DNA from: Dietzia sp. JS16-p6b | Lineage (GTDB): Bacteria; Actinomycetota; Actinomycetes; Mycobacteriales; Mycobacteriaceae | Assembly (NCBI RefSeq): GCF_003052165.1 | Contig: NZ_CP024869.1 | Span: 1,026,001-1,090,000, forward strand | DNA: 64,000 bases | Direction of reading: 5' to 3' | In this document: one piece after another, positions 1-7,510 of the stretch | Layout of the letters: every line of letters begins with the position of its first letter | Position numbering within the stretch: the first letter of the stretch is position 1 | Translations under genes and position numbers: made by a program | Notes under the pieces: generated by a model | Databases searched by the model: none | Seen by the model: only the letters and a program-made list of their open reading frames with translations | Told to the model about the DNA's origin: nothing

Positions 1-1
1 G

Positions 2-205
2 CAGTTGCCGGAGGAGTTCCGGATGGCGGTCTACTACGCGGATGTCCAGGATCTTCCCTACAAGGAGATCGCCGAGATCATGGACACCCCGCTGGGAACC
101 GTGATGTCGCGCCTGCACAGGGGCCGGAAGCAGCTGCGTGAGTTGCTGCGCGACGTGGCGACCGAGCGTGGCTTCGGTCGTGACAGGGCGGGGGGTGCGT
201 CGTGA
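2..205 (+). CDS. sigH: ECF sigma factor, SigH/SigR type, C-terminal part only
   Basis: This is the 3' end of a sigma factor gene whose start lies before the window. The 67 visible residues hold sigma region 4, which binds the -35 element: an [11 protein letters not shown] helix, then the helix-turn-helix [24 protein letters not shown]. The last codons overlap the start of the anti-sigma gene, implying translational coupling. In mycobacteria and Streptomyces, SigH/SigR answers thiol-oxidative and heat stress and is held by a zinc anti-sigma factor; the adjacent rsrA-like gene and the bL37, biotinyl and whiB1 neighbours match that locus. The family assignment is firm; the SigH name rests on context. 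Confidence 0.88.
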   Translation, partial: QLPEEFRMAVYYADVQDLPYKEIAEIMDTPLGTVMSRLHRGRKQLRELLRDVATERGFGRDRAGGAS

Positions 206-549
206 TGAGGGAGCACGACCCGCGGTTGGATCGGATCGACTGCGAGGCCGCCCGGCGCGACCTGTCCCTGCTCGTGGACCTCGAATGCGACGACGCGTGT
301 CGCTCGAGGCTCGAGCATCACCTCGCGGGGTGCCCCACCTGTAGGGAGCTCTTCCTCTCGGAGCGTCGGCTCAAGGCGAAGTTGTCCAGTTCATGCTGTG
401 AGAAGGCGCCGTCCGGGCTGAGGGAACGACTGATGGTGGAGATCCGACGCACCACGGTGACCACGACCGATGCCGACGGGACGACGGTGGTGCACCGGAC
501 CACGACCGTCCACCGGCGCGATGCGGAAGGACGTCACCGGACCGAGTGA
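202..549 (+). CDS. rsrA: Mycothiol-system anti-sigma factor (RsrA/RshA family)
   Basis: This is a small zinc-binding anti-sigma factor of 115 residues. It shows the ZAS signature H40-x3-C44-x2-C47, with a further Cys at 29 and a Cys pair at 65-66, and a C-terminal [13 protein letters not shown] segment seen in RshA proteins. In the family, disulfide formation expels zinc and frees the partner sigma factor. The start is GTG at 202, overlapping the sigma stop codon; ATG at 205 is an equally possible start. The Thr/His-rich tail is not characteristic of anything. Partnership with the upstream sigma factor is inferred from the overlap and from known loci. Confidence 0.9.
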   Translation: MMREHDPRLDRIDCEAARRDLSLLVDLECDDACRSRLEHHLAGCPTCRELFLSERRLKAKLSSSCCEKAPSGLRERLMVEIRRTTVTTTDADGTTVVHRTTTVHRRDAEGRHRTE

Positions 550-560
550 TCCCCGGTGGA

Positions 561-605
561 CGAGTGGAGGGGCGGGCACCGTGCCGGTGCCCGCCCCTCC
601 ACTCG
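561..605. terminator. Bidirectional hairpin terminator between rsrA and bL37
   Basis: This is a perfect inverted repeat with 21-bp GC-rich arms (561-581 and 585-605) and a 3-base loop. It lies between the converging ends of the anti-sigma gene and the bL37 gene, and there is no long T run. A stem this long and exact between convergent genes fits a shared terminator of the actinobacterial kind. Confidence 0.8.
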
Positions 606-622
606 GTTCTGGTGGTCCGGAC

Positions 623-697
623 TCAGCTGTTCGGACGCTTGCCGTGGTTGGCGTTGTTCTTGCGGCGATCCCGCCTCTTGCGGCCACGCTTGCCCAT
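623..697 (-). CDS. 50S ribosomal protein bL37 (24 residues)
   Basis: A very short gene encodes 24 residues, MGKRGRKRRD followed by a basic Asn/His-containing tail ending KRPNS. It matches the mycobacterial protein bL37 in length, in the KRGRK-RDR start and in the ANHGKRPN end. bL37 was found in mycobacterial 50S structures, bound to 23S rRNA. A strong ribosome-binding site, AAAGGAGG, stands 5 bases before the ATG, and a terminator follows the stop. The location next to the sigH/rshA pair is also that seen in mycobacteria. The gene is easily missed because of its size. Confidence 0.85.
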   Translation of the reverse strand: MGKRGRKRRDRRKNNANHGKRPNS

Positions 698-801
698 GGT
701 CGCCTCCTTTCGTCGGTGTACAAGTCTCCCACGAGAACCCCTGTGTGGTTGCATTGAGGAGTCCGGGGGCCGCCGCGTGAGGAAAGCAGAGGAACATCCG
801 A

Positions 802-1017
802 ATGACTGAACAGGTCCGTGCCGAGATGGTCGCGAACGTCATGGAGGTCGTCGCAGCCGTCGGCACCGAGGTCGCCGAGGGCGACACCATCGTGCTCCTC
901 GAGTCCATGAAGATGGAGATCCCGGTGTTGTGTGAGACGGCCGGCACCGTCACCGAGGTGGCCGTGACCCCCGGAGATGTCATCCAGGCCGGTGATCTCA
1001 TCGCCGTGATCGGCTGA
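802..1017 (+). CDS. Biotinylated carrier protein, BCCP-like (TB7.3 family)
   Basis: This 71-residue protein is a single biotinyl/lipoyl domain. The biotin-acceptor motif is ESMKMEIP with the modified Lys at residue 37. It resembles M. tuberculosis TB7.3 (Rv3221c) in size and in position between rshA and whiB1. Known members carry biotin and are thought to serve acyl-CoA carboxylases, though the carboxylase partner is not near here. The start ATG follows a purine-rich stretch (GAGGAAAGCAGAGGA). A hairpin terminator lies 20 bases after the stop. Confidence 0.9.
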   Translation: MTEQVRAEMVANVMEVVAAVGTEVAEGDTIVLLESMKMEIPVLCETAGTVTEVAVTPGDVIQAGDLIAVIG

Positions 1018-1036
1018 CCTCCGTCCGGAACGACGA

Positions 1037-1074
1037 AGGCCGGTTCCGCCCCCACAGGGGAGAGGAACCGGCCT
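1037..1074. terminator. Hairpin terminator between biotinyl protein and whiB1
   Basis: Perfect 11-bp arms (1037-1047 and 1064-1074) enclose a 16-base loop. The hairpin lies between the convergent biotinyl carrier and whiB1 genes and could end transcription from both sides. Confidence 0.7.
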
Positions 1075-1111
1075 CCGCGTCGATCAGGCGGTGGTGGTCA
1101 GACGGTGGTGG

Positions 1112-1360
1112 TCAGACCGACGTGCGGGTACGGGCACGACGACGCTTGAGAGCGCGACGCTCGTCCTCGCTCATCCCGCCCCAGACGCCCGCGTCCTGGC
1201 CGGACTCGAGGGCCCAGGCCAGGCACTCGGCGGTGACGGGGCAACGGTTGCAGACGATCTTCGCCTCGGCGATCTGGGCGAGGGCGGGTCCGGAATTGCC
1301 GACGGGGAAGAACAGCTCGGGATCCTCGTCGCGGCAGATGGCCTTGTGGCGCCAGTCCAT
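1112..1360 (-). CDS. whiB1: WhiB1 iron-sulfur transcriptional regulator
   Basis: This is an 82-residue Wbl protein. Four cluster ligands are visible: Cys9, Cys37, Cys40 and Cys46 (C-x2-C-x5-C), followed by the GVWGG turn at about residues 58-62 and a basic C-terminal DNA-binding tail RRALKRRRARTR. WhiB1 is an essential regulator in mycobacteria; its [4Fe-4S] cluster reacts with nitric oxide and it binds domain 4 of the principal sigma factor SigA. The start ATG is preceded by AAGGAG with suitable spacing. The synteny (anti-sigma factor, biotinyl protein, WhiB1) supports the WhiB1 assignment over other Wbl paralogues. Confidence 0.95.
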   Translation of the reverse strand: MDWRHKAICRDEDPELFFPVGNSGPALAQIAEAKIVCNRCPVTAECLAWALESGQDAGVWGGMSEDERRALKRRRARTRTSV

Positions 1361-1422
1361 GGAAACTCCTTACGGTTACGAGACCGTTATCGGGTCAACC
1401 GGACACGAGAAGACGACGTCGA

Positions 1423-1450
1423 CGCGCCGATGTGTGCGAAAATCGGCGCG
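1423..1450. promoter_or_regulatory. 9-bp inverted repeat in the whiB1 upstream region
   Basis: The arms CGCGCCGAT (1423-1431) and ATCGGCGCG (1442-1450) are perfectly complementary across a 10-base loop. The element ends 63 bases before the whiB1 start codon. It could be an operator or an RNA hairpin in the whiB1 leader; the sequence alone does not decide. Confidence 0.4.
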
Positions 1451-1620
1451 CGGACGTACATGGTCATTCACATCCGGCGATGCGGTGGGGGGTGTACCCT
1501 CTCCTCGGGCTCGGTCCGTGAGGAAGAGCTCTCGGTTAAGGCAATGCAAACATTGTGCGTCTGCGCTGTTACGAACGATCGTGCCACGATTCCATGACAA
1601 GTCAACCCTCTCCCGTCACA

Positions 1621-1636
1621 TGTGGCAAAGGTCACC
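1621..1636. promoter_or_regulatory. CRP/GlxR-like binding site
   Basis: TGTGGCAAAGGTCACC fits the CRP-family consensus TGTGA-N6-TCACA with two mismatches at the outer arm positions. M. tuberculosis whiB1 is known to be controlled by the cAMP receptor protein Rv3676. The site here is about 260 bp upstream of whiB1 and about 120 bp upstream of the divergent membrane-protein gene, so the target is uncertain. Confidence 0.35.
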
Positions 1637-1754
1637 CCGGTTGTCAAATCGACCCGAAAGCCCACGCCAGGGGCCGTGATGAGCTAAACGGAGTCCAGTC
1701 CACAAGGGCGGTGCGGGTTCGGCCGCGGTCGCGACATAGTCTGTGGAGGTGAAC

Positions 1755-2186
1755 GTGACCCGACCTGACGACCATCGTCCCCCGCTTGATCGGCGTGATC
1801 CCCGAGCGGCCATCCCCACGCCCGTCCGGCTGGCCGGGTGGATCTCCTCGGCGCAGGGGCTCATCGGTGTGGGAGTGGCCGTGGCCCTCGCCATCCGTGC
1901 GGCCGGCGGCCATCGGGAGGAGACCGTCGTCATCAGTGGCTACGGCACCGCGGTCTGGTTCGCGATCCTCGGTGGCGGCCTTCTCGCGGCCGGCGTCGGT
2001 CTGTTGCGGGGGCGCCGCTGGGGCCGGGGTCTGGTGGTGATCGCCGAGCTGTTGTTGCTGTTCGTGGCCTGGTACGTCGGGGTGGGCTCGGACCAGTACC
2101 TCGCCGGGCTGCTCCTCGCCGTGATCTGCGCGGTCGCGTTGGTCTCGTTGTTCCGCAGGGACGCGATCGAGTGGTACGCCGCGTGA
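1755..2186 (+). CDS. Integral membrane protein of unknown function (Rv3217c-like position)
   Basis: This 143-residue protein has a short polar N-terminus and about four hydrophobic segments (roughly residues 25-47, 59-78, 86-103 and 106-125). I do not recognise a functional family. GTG at 1755 is chosen because GGAGG stands 5 bases upstream; GTG at 1743 would leave no ribosome-binding site. A similar integral membrane protein (Rv3217c) sits next to whiB1 in M. tuberculosis, so this is probably its positional counterpart. It converges on the next gene. Confidence 0.75.
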   Translation: MTRPDDHRPPLDRRDPRAAIPTPVRLAGWISSAQGLIGVGVAVALAIRAAGGHREETVVISGYGTAVWFAILGGGLLAAGVGLLRGRRWGRGLVVIAELLLLFVAWYVGVGSDQYLAGLLLAVICAVALVSLFRRDAIEWYAA

Positions 2187-2221
2187 CCTGATCGACCGTA
2201 ACCGGGTGCGCCGCGGAATGG

Positions 2222-3544
2222 TCAGTCGAGGAACTTGTACGCGTGGACCAGACCCGCCCTGCTCTCGTAGAGGATGTCGCCGATCTGGGCGAGTCCCGTC
2301 ACGCCGCCTCCTGTCACACCCTCCCCGGTCGCACCGTTCCCCGTTGTGGCTGCTCCGGGGAGACGGCGGAACTCGCGACCGGTGTCGTGGTCGAGGAGCG
2401 CGAAGGCACCGTCGAGGGGGACGAGTACCCACTCGTCATTCGCATGGGCCTCCGGGTCCGGGGACCATCCACCGGTCATTCCGGGGCCGGTCGACGCCCC
2501 GAGCGTCCAGGAGTACCTCCCGGACTGTCCGTCGAAGGCGTGCGTGGAGCGCCCGTCGAACCACCGGACCTGCGCGTTGTCACCCGAGACGGACCGGGGT
2601 GAGGGCAGTACGCCCGGCTCGCCGTCCAGGCCGAGGACGGTCGAGTGTTCGGTGGGGGAGGTGAACCACTCGACGGTCCAGTCGGGGCCCCGGTTCCGAA
2701 GCGCCAGGACCCCCTGCTCGGTCACGTCGATGATCCACAGGCCGTCGGCACCGGTCGGCTCCGAGGCGATCTCCTCCGGGGCGCGGTTGTCCTCGGGGAC
2801 GGTCTCGGAGATCGTCAGCCTGACGGACTGCTCGCCGGGGCAGCGCTCGGTCACCGCGAAGCGCTCGTCGGTGAGGTCGGCGGTCACGAGCGTGCACCCC
2901 GCCCTGGGCTGCATCCCGGCCTCCTGCGGTGCGTCCACCGCCCCGTACTCGACGGTCCGGACCAGGTCGTCGCGCCAGATCTCGAGCCGGTCCGGACTCA
3001 ACGCGAGTACGTGCCGCCAGGTCGCGGTGAGTTCCATCGAGTCCGCGAACGCGCTCTGCCTGGTGCTCGCGTACTCCTGCCCGGTCGGGTCGAGGGAGGT
3101 CACGTCACTGCACCCGGAGGCGCCGTCGAACGCGGCGACGAGCCGATCGGCGTAGAACGCCCCGGCACAGAACCGCCCCGCATGGGTGTAGGTCCAGCGC
3201 TCCTCGCCGGATCCCGCGTCACGACCGACGAGTACCCCGTCCGGGGAGACGGTGACGAGATTGCCCTTGGTGGTGAGGGGGGGACCGGGGTCGGCGGACT
3301 CGTGCGTCCAGAGCGGTTGGAGCGAGGTCGGGGGCTCGGTGGCCGGACCGTACTCGGGCTGCTGCGATCCCGCCGCACGCAGCTGCGACCCGGTCGCGCT
3401 GCCGGTCACCAGCACAACGGCCGCCGTCACCACCATGACGACGGCGATCACCCCGGCGGTGACGAGGTCTCGCCGCGTCCGGCGTTCGGGGGCGACGCCG
3501 ATGTCCGTCCACCGGCGGCCGGACCCTCTCCTGAGTGTGCGCAC
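2222..3544 (-). CDS. Membrane-anchored conserved protein (Rv3212-like), PQQ-type repeats
   Basis: This 440-residue protein has a basic cytoplasmic N-terminus and one membrane anchor at about residues 28-48. The long extracellular part has repeated short strands such as VLVGRDAGSGEERWTY and HAFDGQSGRYSWTL, which resemble PQQ-enzyme beta-propeller blades. Several Cys residues could form disulfides outside the cell. It ends near HAYKFLD, a blade-like close. In M. tuberculosis Rv3212 follows the DEAD-box helicase gene rhlE (Rv3211), and the same order is kept here with 26 bases between genes. The family has no established function; a role as an envelope scaffold is only a guess. Confidence 0.75.
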   Translation of the reverse strand: MRTLRRGSGRRWTDIGVAPERRTRRDLVTAGVIAVVMVVTAAVVLVTGSATGSQLRAAGSQQPEYGPATEPPTSLQPLWTHESADPGPPLTTKGNLVTVSPDGVLVGRDAGSGEERWTYTHAGRFCAGAFYADRLVAAFDGASGCSDVTSLDPTGQEYASTRQSAFADSMELTATWRHVLALSPDRLEIWRDDLVRTVEYGAVDAPQEAGMQPRAGCTLVTADLTDERFAVTERCPGEQSVRLTISETVPEDNRAPEEIASEPTGADGLWIIDVTEQGVLALRNRGPDWTVEWFTSPTEHSTVLGLDGEPGVLPSPRSVSGDNAQVRWFDGRSTHAFDGQSGRYSWTLGASTGPGMTGGWSPDPEAHANDEWVLVPLDGAFALLDHDTGREFRRLPGAATTGNGATGEGVTGGGVTGLAQIGDILYESRAGLVHAYKFLD

Positions 3545-3570
3545 GTGCCTTCCAGGGGTGGGGGTCGGTT

Positions 3571-5094
3571 CTAGTCCCGGCCGGTGGAGTCGGACGACGA
3601 CGAGGGATTCCGCCGACGACGCCGACGTCGCCTCGGGGTGCCGTCACCGCCGGTCGCGGCGTCGCCACCGGCCGGGCCGGAGTCGGAGGTCGCGACCGCA
3701 TCGCCGGACCCGGAGGACCCGGACTGCCCGGATCGCGTGCGCCGACGGGGAGTGCCGGATCCGCGCCCGGATCCCCGGGCGTCGCGATCGGACTGACGAC
3801 GACCGGAACCGGTCCCGGTCGCGGCCCCGATCCGGCCCCCCGCGCCCTCCGGGATACCGAGGTCGGTCCGGAGGTGAGGAGACGTCGAATAGGTCTCGGC
3901 GGGCTCGCCGTGGCCGAGGCCGAGCGCCTTGTCGATGAGGCCCCAGCGCGGGAGGTCGTCCCAGTCGACGAGCGTGACCGCGACCCCCTTCCGTCCGGCT
4001 CGTCCGGTACGACCGATCCGGTGGACGTAGGTCTTCTCGTCCTCGGGGCACTGGTAGTTGATGACGTGGGTGACGTCGTCGACGTCGATGCCGCGCGCCG
4101 CCACGTCGGTCGCCACGAGGACGTCGACGTCCCCGGACCTGAAGGCCGTCAGCGACTTCTCGCGCGCGCCCTGGCCCAGGTCTCCGTGGATCGCCCCCAC
4201 CCGGAATCCCCGCTCGGCCAGGTCGTCGGCCACCTTCTGTGCCGTGCGCTTGGTGCGACAGAAGATCATCGTGGCGCCGCGTCCCTCGGCCTGCAGGATT
4301 CGCGAGACCACCTCGGGCTTGTCCATGGAGTGCGCGCGATAGACGAACTGGGTGGTGTTCTCGTGCGTGGCGCCGGAGTCGGCCGCCTCCGCCCGGATGT
4401 GCGTGGGCTTGGTGAGGAACGTGCGGGCCAGGGTGATGATCGGTCCCGGCATGGTGGCCGAGAAGAGCATGGTCTGACGCTGGTCGGGCACCATCCGGAG
4501 CAGTTTCTCGATGTCCGGCAGGAAGCCCAGGTCGAGCATCTCGTCGGCTTCGTCGAGGACGAGCACCTCGACCTTGCCGAGCACCAGCTTCGACTGGTTG
4601 GCGAGGTCGAGCAGTCGCCCGGGGGTCCCCACCACCACGTCGACGCCCTTCTCGAGAGCGTCGGTCTGCTGCTCATAGGGGGTGCCACCGTAGATGGACA
4701 GCACCTTGAGCGGGCGGGTCCCCGACCGGCCCGGGGCGGTGAGCCCGGTGGCGGCGATCTTGAGGTCCTGGGTGACCTGGACGCACAACTCGCGGGTGGG
4801 CACGATGACCAGGGCTCGTGGCGTGCCGTCGAGTTCCCGGGTCACCTCGCCCGTGGAGATGCGGTGCAGGAGCGGTACGCCGAACCCGTAGGTCTTGCCC
4901 ATCCCCGTGCGGGCCTGGCCGATCAGGTCGGAACCGGCGAGAGCCAGCGGCAGGGTCAGTTCCTGGATGGCGAAGGTGTGGGTGATGCCTCGCTCACCGA
5001 GCGCGGTGACGATCTCGGGACGGACCCCGAGTTCGGCGAAGCTGGGGGAAGAATCGGAGGACGGGGCGTCGACGACGGCCGTCGTCGTGGCCAT
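3571..5094 (-). CDS. rhlE: DEAD-box ATP-dependent RNA helicase (RhlE-like)
   Basis: This is a cytoplasmic RNA helicase of about 507 residues. The helicase motifs appear in order: FAELG and the Q-motif region, motif I ARTGMGKT, PTRELCVQV, VGTPGRLLDL, DEAD in VLDEADEML, SAT in LFSATMP, and HRIGRTGRAG. A long C-terminal tail is rich in Gly, Arg and Ser and ends in a run of Arg, as in mycobacterial RhlE, where such tails bind RNA and join the degradosome. The start is uncertain: ATG at 5094 is the first ATG, but an upstream GTG (5118) or CTG (5133, after AAAGG) is possible, and the frame is open to 5211. It probably shares a transcript with the gene downstream. Confidence 0.92.
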   Translation of the reverse strand: MATTTAVVDAPSSDSSPSFAELGVRPEIVTALGERGITHTFAIQELTLPLALAGSDLIGQARTGMGKTYGFGVPLLHRISTGEVTRELDGTPRALVIVPTRELCVQVTQDLKIAATGLTAPGRSGTRPLKVLSIYGGTPYEQQTDALEKGVDVVVGTPGRLLDLANQSKLVLGKVEVLVLDEADEMLDLGFLPDIEKLLRMVPDQRQTMLFSATMPGPIITLARTFLTKPTHIRAEAADSGATHENTTQFVYRAHSMDKPEVVSRILQAEGRGATMIFCRTKRTAQKVADDLAERGFRVGAIHGDLGQGAREKSLTAFRSGDVDVLVATDVAARGIDVDDVTHVINYQCPEDEKTYVHRIGRTGRAGRKGVAVTLVDWDDLPRWGLIDKALGLGHGEPAETYSTSPHLRTDLGIPEGAGGRIGAATGTGSGRRQSDRDARGSGRGSGTPRRRTRSGQSGSSGSGDAVATSDSGPAGGDAATGGDGTPRRRRRRRRNPSSSSDSTGRD

Positions 5095-5384
5095 GCCGTC
5101 GATTTCGCTGGTGGTCACATCGGTGGTGGACAGGGCGGTGCCTTTCTCGTCTCGCGCGCGGATGGTCGGGCCGTGTCGTAGAGAGGGCCTCGGCGAGCGG
5201 GGCGCGCACACATTTCCACGTGGATCCTCGGTGCGGGGCCCGGACTACGGGCCGGGCGCGGGTGTGATCCACGTGCACCCACCCTATCCCGTGGCGCCCC
5301 GGTGCACAGGGTCCGGGCTAGCCTGGGTCCCACGCAACACCGACGATGGCGTGACAGGCGCCGACGATGAGAAGGGCAGTAACC

Positions 5385-5612
5385 GTGGAGGTCAAGATCG
5401 GCATCGCCGACAGCAATCGCGAGCTCGTGTTCAAGACCGGCATGAAGCCGGAGGACGTGCACGCCCGCGTCGAGGCCGCTCTCACCGCGGAGAGCAAGGC
5501 GGTCCTGGAGCTGGACGACGAGAAGGGCCGTCGCTATCTCGTGTCGACCGACAGGGTCGCCTACGTCGAGATCGGCGAATCGGCGCGCCGCCCGGTGGGA
5601 TTCCTCTCCTAG
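5385..5612 (+). CDS. DUF3107 family protein (TB9.4-like)
   Basis: This 75-residue protein begins MEVKIGIADSNREL. It belongs to the DUF3107 family (M. tuberculosis TB9.4, Rv3208A), whose function is not established. GTG at 5385 is taken as the start because GAAGGG lies 8 bases upstream and the family starts with V/E-V-KIG. A possible -10 element, TAGCCT, lies at about 5319-5324. The stop overlaps the stop of the converging TetR gene by 4 bases, and the same pair stands together in M. tuberculosis. Confidence 0.88.
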   Translation: MEVKIGIADSNRELVFKTGMKPEDVHARVEAALTAESKAVLELDDEKGRRYLVSTDRVAYVEIGESARRPVGFLS

Positions 5613-6298
5613 GAGTCGTGGGCGCGGGAATCCTGCGGGTGGGCGTCGTTGGCGGAACGATCCCCGCCCTGGCGGGGGATCTTCGACAGTCCACCCCAGC
5701 ACAGGGTGACCGTCGTGGAGACGGCGTCGGCGCGGGAGATCGGTCGGCCCGCGTCGAGCCAGTGCCCGGCACTCACCCGACTCGCCCCCACCAGGCCCAC
5801 CGCGAGCAGTCGCGACCGGTGCGCGTCGAGCCCGGAATCGCCCCGAACCAGGTCGTGTACGGCGTCGATGCAGCCGTCGGTGGCGCGGTCGAGTTCGCGC
5901 CGGACGTCCTCGTCGCCGGACTCGGAGGCGAACACCAGGCGGAAACCCTTGGTATCGGAATCGGCGTACGCGAAGAACGTGTCCACGGCGGCCTCGACAC
6001 GGCGCCGGTTGTCGGAGGTCGAGTCGAGCGCCGCCCGGATGCGGCCGAGCAGCTCGTCCACGTGGTGACGCAGGACCTCGATGTACAGGTCCCGCTTGGA
6101 GTCGAAGTGCTGGTAGAGCACAGGCTTGGAGACGCCGGCGAGGACGGCGATGTCGTCCATCCCCGAGGAGTGGAAGCCCTGGTCGACGAAGACGGCCCCC
6201 GCGGCGTCGAGGAGCTGCCGGCGTCGGGCGCCGCGGGGCAGCCGGGTGGCCCTGGCGCGCCCCGGAGCCGTCGGAAACGGTCCGCCCGGGCTTGTCAT
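5609..6298 (-). CDS. TetR family transcriptional regulator (Rv3208-like)
   Basis: This 229-residue repressor-type protein has an N-terminal helix-turn-helix at about residues 24-70 (RRRQLLDAAGAVFVDQGF, then GVSKPVLYQHFDSKRDLY), followed by an all-helical ligand and dimer domain. Position next to the DUF3107 gene and to the DUF3152 gene matches Rv3208 of M. tuberculosis, a TetR regulator whose ligand I cannot state. A polar C-terminal extension (residues 205-229) carries no motif. There are about 170 bases between this gene and the divergent DUF3152 gene, where its operator would be expected, but I see no clear palindrome there. Confidence 0.9.
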   Translation of the reverse strand: MTSPGGPFPTAPGRARATRLPRGARRRQLLDAAGAVFVDQGFHSSGMDDIAVLAGVSKPVLYQHFDSKRDLYIEVLRHHVDELLGRIRAALDSTSDNRRRVEAAVDTFFAYADSDTKGFRLVFASESGDEDVRRELDRATDGCIDAVHDLVRGDSGLDAHRSRLLAVGLVGASRVSAGHWLDAGRPISRADAVSTTVTLCWGGLSKIPRQGGDRSANDAHPQDSRAHDS

Positions 6299-6466
6299 CG
6301 TCTGGCTCCTGTCCTCCCGGACGTCGGGTCGACGGTCGACCGGGCCTGACGCACAATACCCGTACCCGCGGAGTGCCGGAGAAGGCGACCACCTCGGGAT
6401 GTGGAATCGTGGAGACCATCACTCGGGCCCGACGCGGGCCTGACCGGAGCGGACGTGGAGGCGCGG

Positions 6467-7510
6467 ATGAGCGACGGCCGTCGCCGGATGTCGAACGATG
6501 TCGACGCCGAGCCCACCGCTCGGGGTGGCGTTCCGGGCCAGCGCGGGCACAGTACTCCGTACTACCCTCCGCACGGTGAGCCGCTGCGCGCTCCCTGGGA
6601 TCCCGAGGCGGAGAGAACCCCCGGGCGTCGCCGTTCGGTCCCCGGCGCCAGAGACCATCTGCGCAAACAGAGCCCTGTCGGCCGGTTCTTCACCACGTGG
6701 GGGTGGCGCGCGTACGCGATCCCGGTTCTGGTGGTGCTCACCGCGCTCGTGATCGCCGACTCCGTGACGGGTGCCGGTCCGGACGACGGCGACGGCGTGG
6801 GGGAGACGGCGGAGACTCCCGCGCTGATGGGGGAGCCGCCGCGGGGACAGGTGCCCCCGAGCGGGGAGCTGCCGGACGGGGGGCCGTTCGAGGAGGCCGG
6901 CGAGGGCGTGTTCCGGGTGGTGCCCGGGGGCACGGACCGCGTGGGGCGTCCCGAGGCCGAGCAGTTCACCTACACCGTCGAGGTCGAGGAGGGCATCGAC
7001 ACGACGGATTTCGGAGGCGACGACTCGGTGGCCCGGATGGTGGACGCGACGTTGGCCAACCCCAAGAGCTGGACGGCGGACGGGGCGGTGGCGTTCCAGC
7101 GCACGTCCGGTGACGAGCCCGCGTTCCGGGTGAGCCTGGCCAGTCCCCGCACCGTCCGTGAGAACTGCGGTTACGAGATCGAGCTCGAGACCAGCTGCTA
7201 CAACCCGTCCACCGACAGGGTCTACCTCAATCTCGCCCGGTGGATCCGCGGCGCGCGGTCCTTCCAGGGCGACATCGGTTCCTACCGGCAGTACCTCGTC
7301 AACCACGAGGTCGGCCACGCCATCGGCTACCCGGACCACGAACCGTGCCCCGCGGACGGGGCGCTCGCGCCGATCATGATGCAACAGACCCTCGGGGTCG
7401 CCAACCACGAGATCTTCGTCCTCGACAACGAGGGCGTGGTCCCGGACAACGACGACACCTGCCTCTACAACGCGTGGCCGTACCCCGACGGCCCGCCGGT
7501 GAACCGGTGA
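6467..7510 (+). CDS. DUF3152 zincin-like membrane-anchored peptidase
   Basis: This 347-residue protein has a disordered cytoplasmic N-terminus, one membrane segment at about residues 82-100, a Pro/Gly/Glu-rich linker and an extracellular C-terminal domain. That domain holds HEVGHAIGYPDHEPC, a zinc-protease signature with three potential His ligands (HExxHxxGxxxH), at about residue 280, and at least four Cys. DUF3152 proteins (Rv3207c) are predicted metalloproteases with unknown substrates. The ATG at 6467 follows GGAGG by 5 bases. The moeB-like gene starts within its stop codon (GTGA overlap), so the two are probably co-transcribed. Confidence 0.85.
   Translation: MSDGRRRMSNDVDAEPTARGGVPGQRGHSTPYYPPHGEPLRAPWDPEAERTPGRRRSVPGARDHLRKQSPVGRFFTTWGWRAYAIPVLVVLTALVIADSVTGAGPDDGDGVGETAETPALMGEPPRGQVPPSGELPDGGPFEEAGEGVFRVVPGGTDRVGRPEAEQFTYTVEVEEGIDTTDFGGDDSVARMVDATLANPKSWTADGAVAFQRTSGDEPAFRVSLASPRTVRENCGYEIELETSCYNPSTDRVYLNLARWIRGARSFQGDIGSYRQYLVNHEVGHAIGYPDHEPCPADGALAPIMMQQTLGVANHEIFVLDNEGVVPDNDDTCLYNAWPYPDGPPVNR

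Larger units (their letters stand above)
1361..1754. other. Divergent intergenic region upstream of whiB1
   Basis: There are 394 bases without a convincing gene. The whiB1-proximal part, read on the minus strand, has a TTGACC hexamer, two TAAC-like segments and the AAGGAG ribosome-binding site. A hairpin at 1423-1450 and a CRP-like half-palindrome at 1621-1636 are listed separately. Short open frames here lack coding character. The long control region fits a heavily regulated whiB1. Confidence 0.6.

Noticed and set aside
3535-5181. Long plus-strand open frame of 548 codons
   Set aside because: It lies antisense to the DEAD-box helicase gene. The helicase frame has clear motifs; the plus frame is a product of GC-rich third positions.
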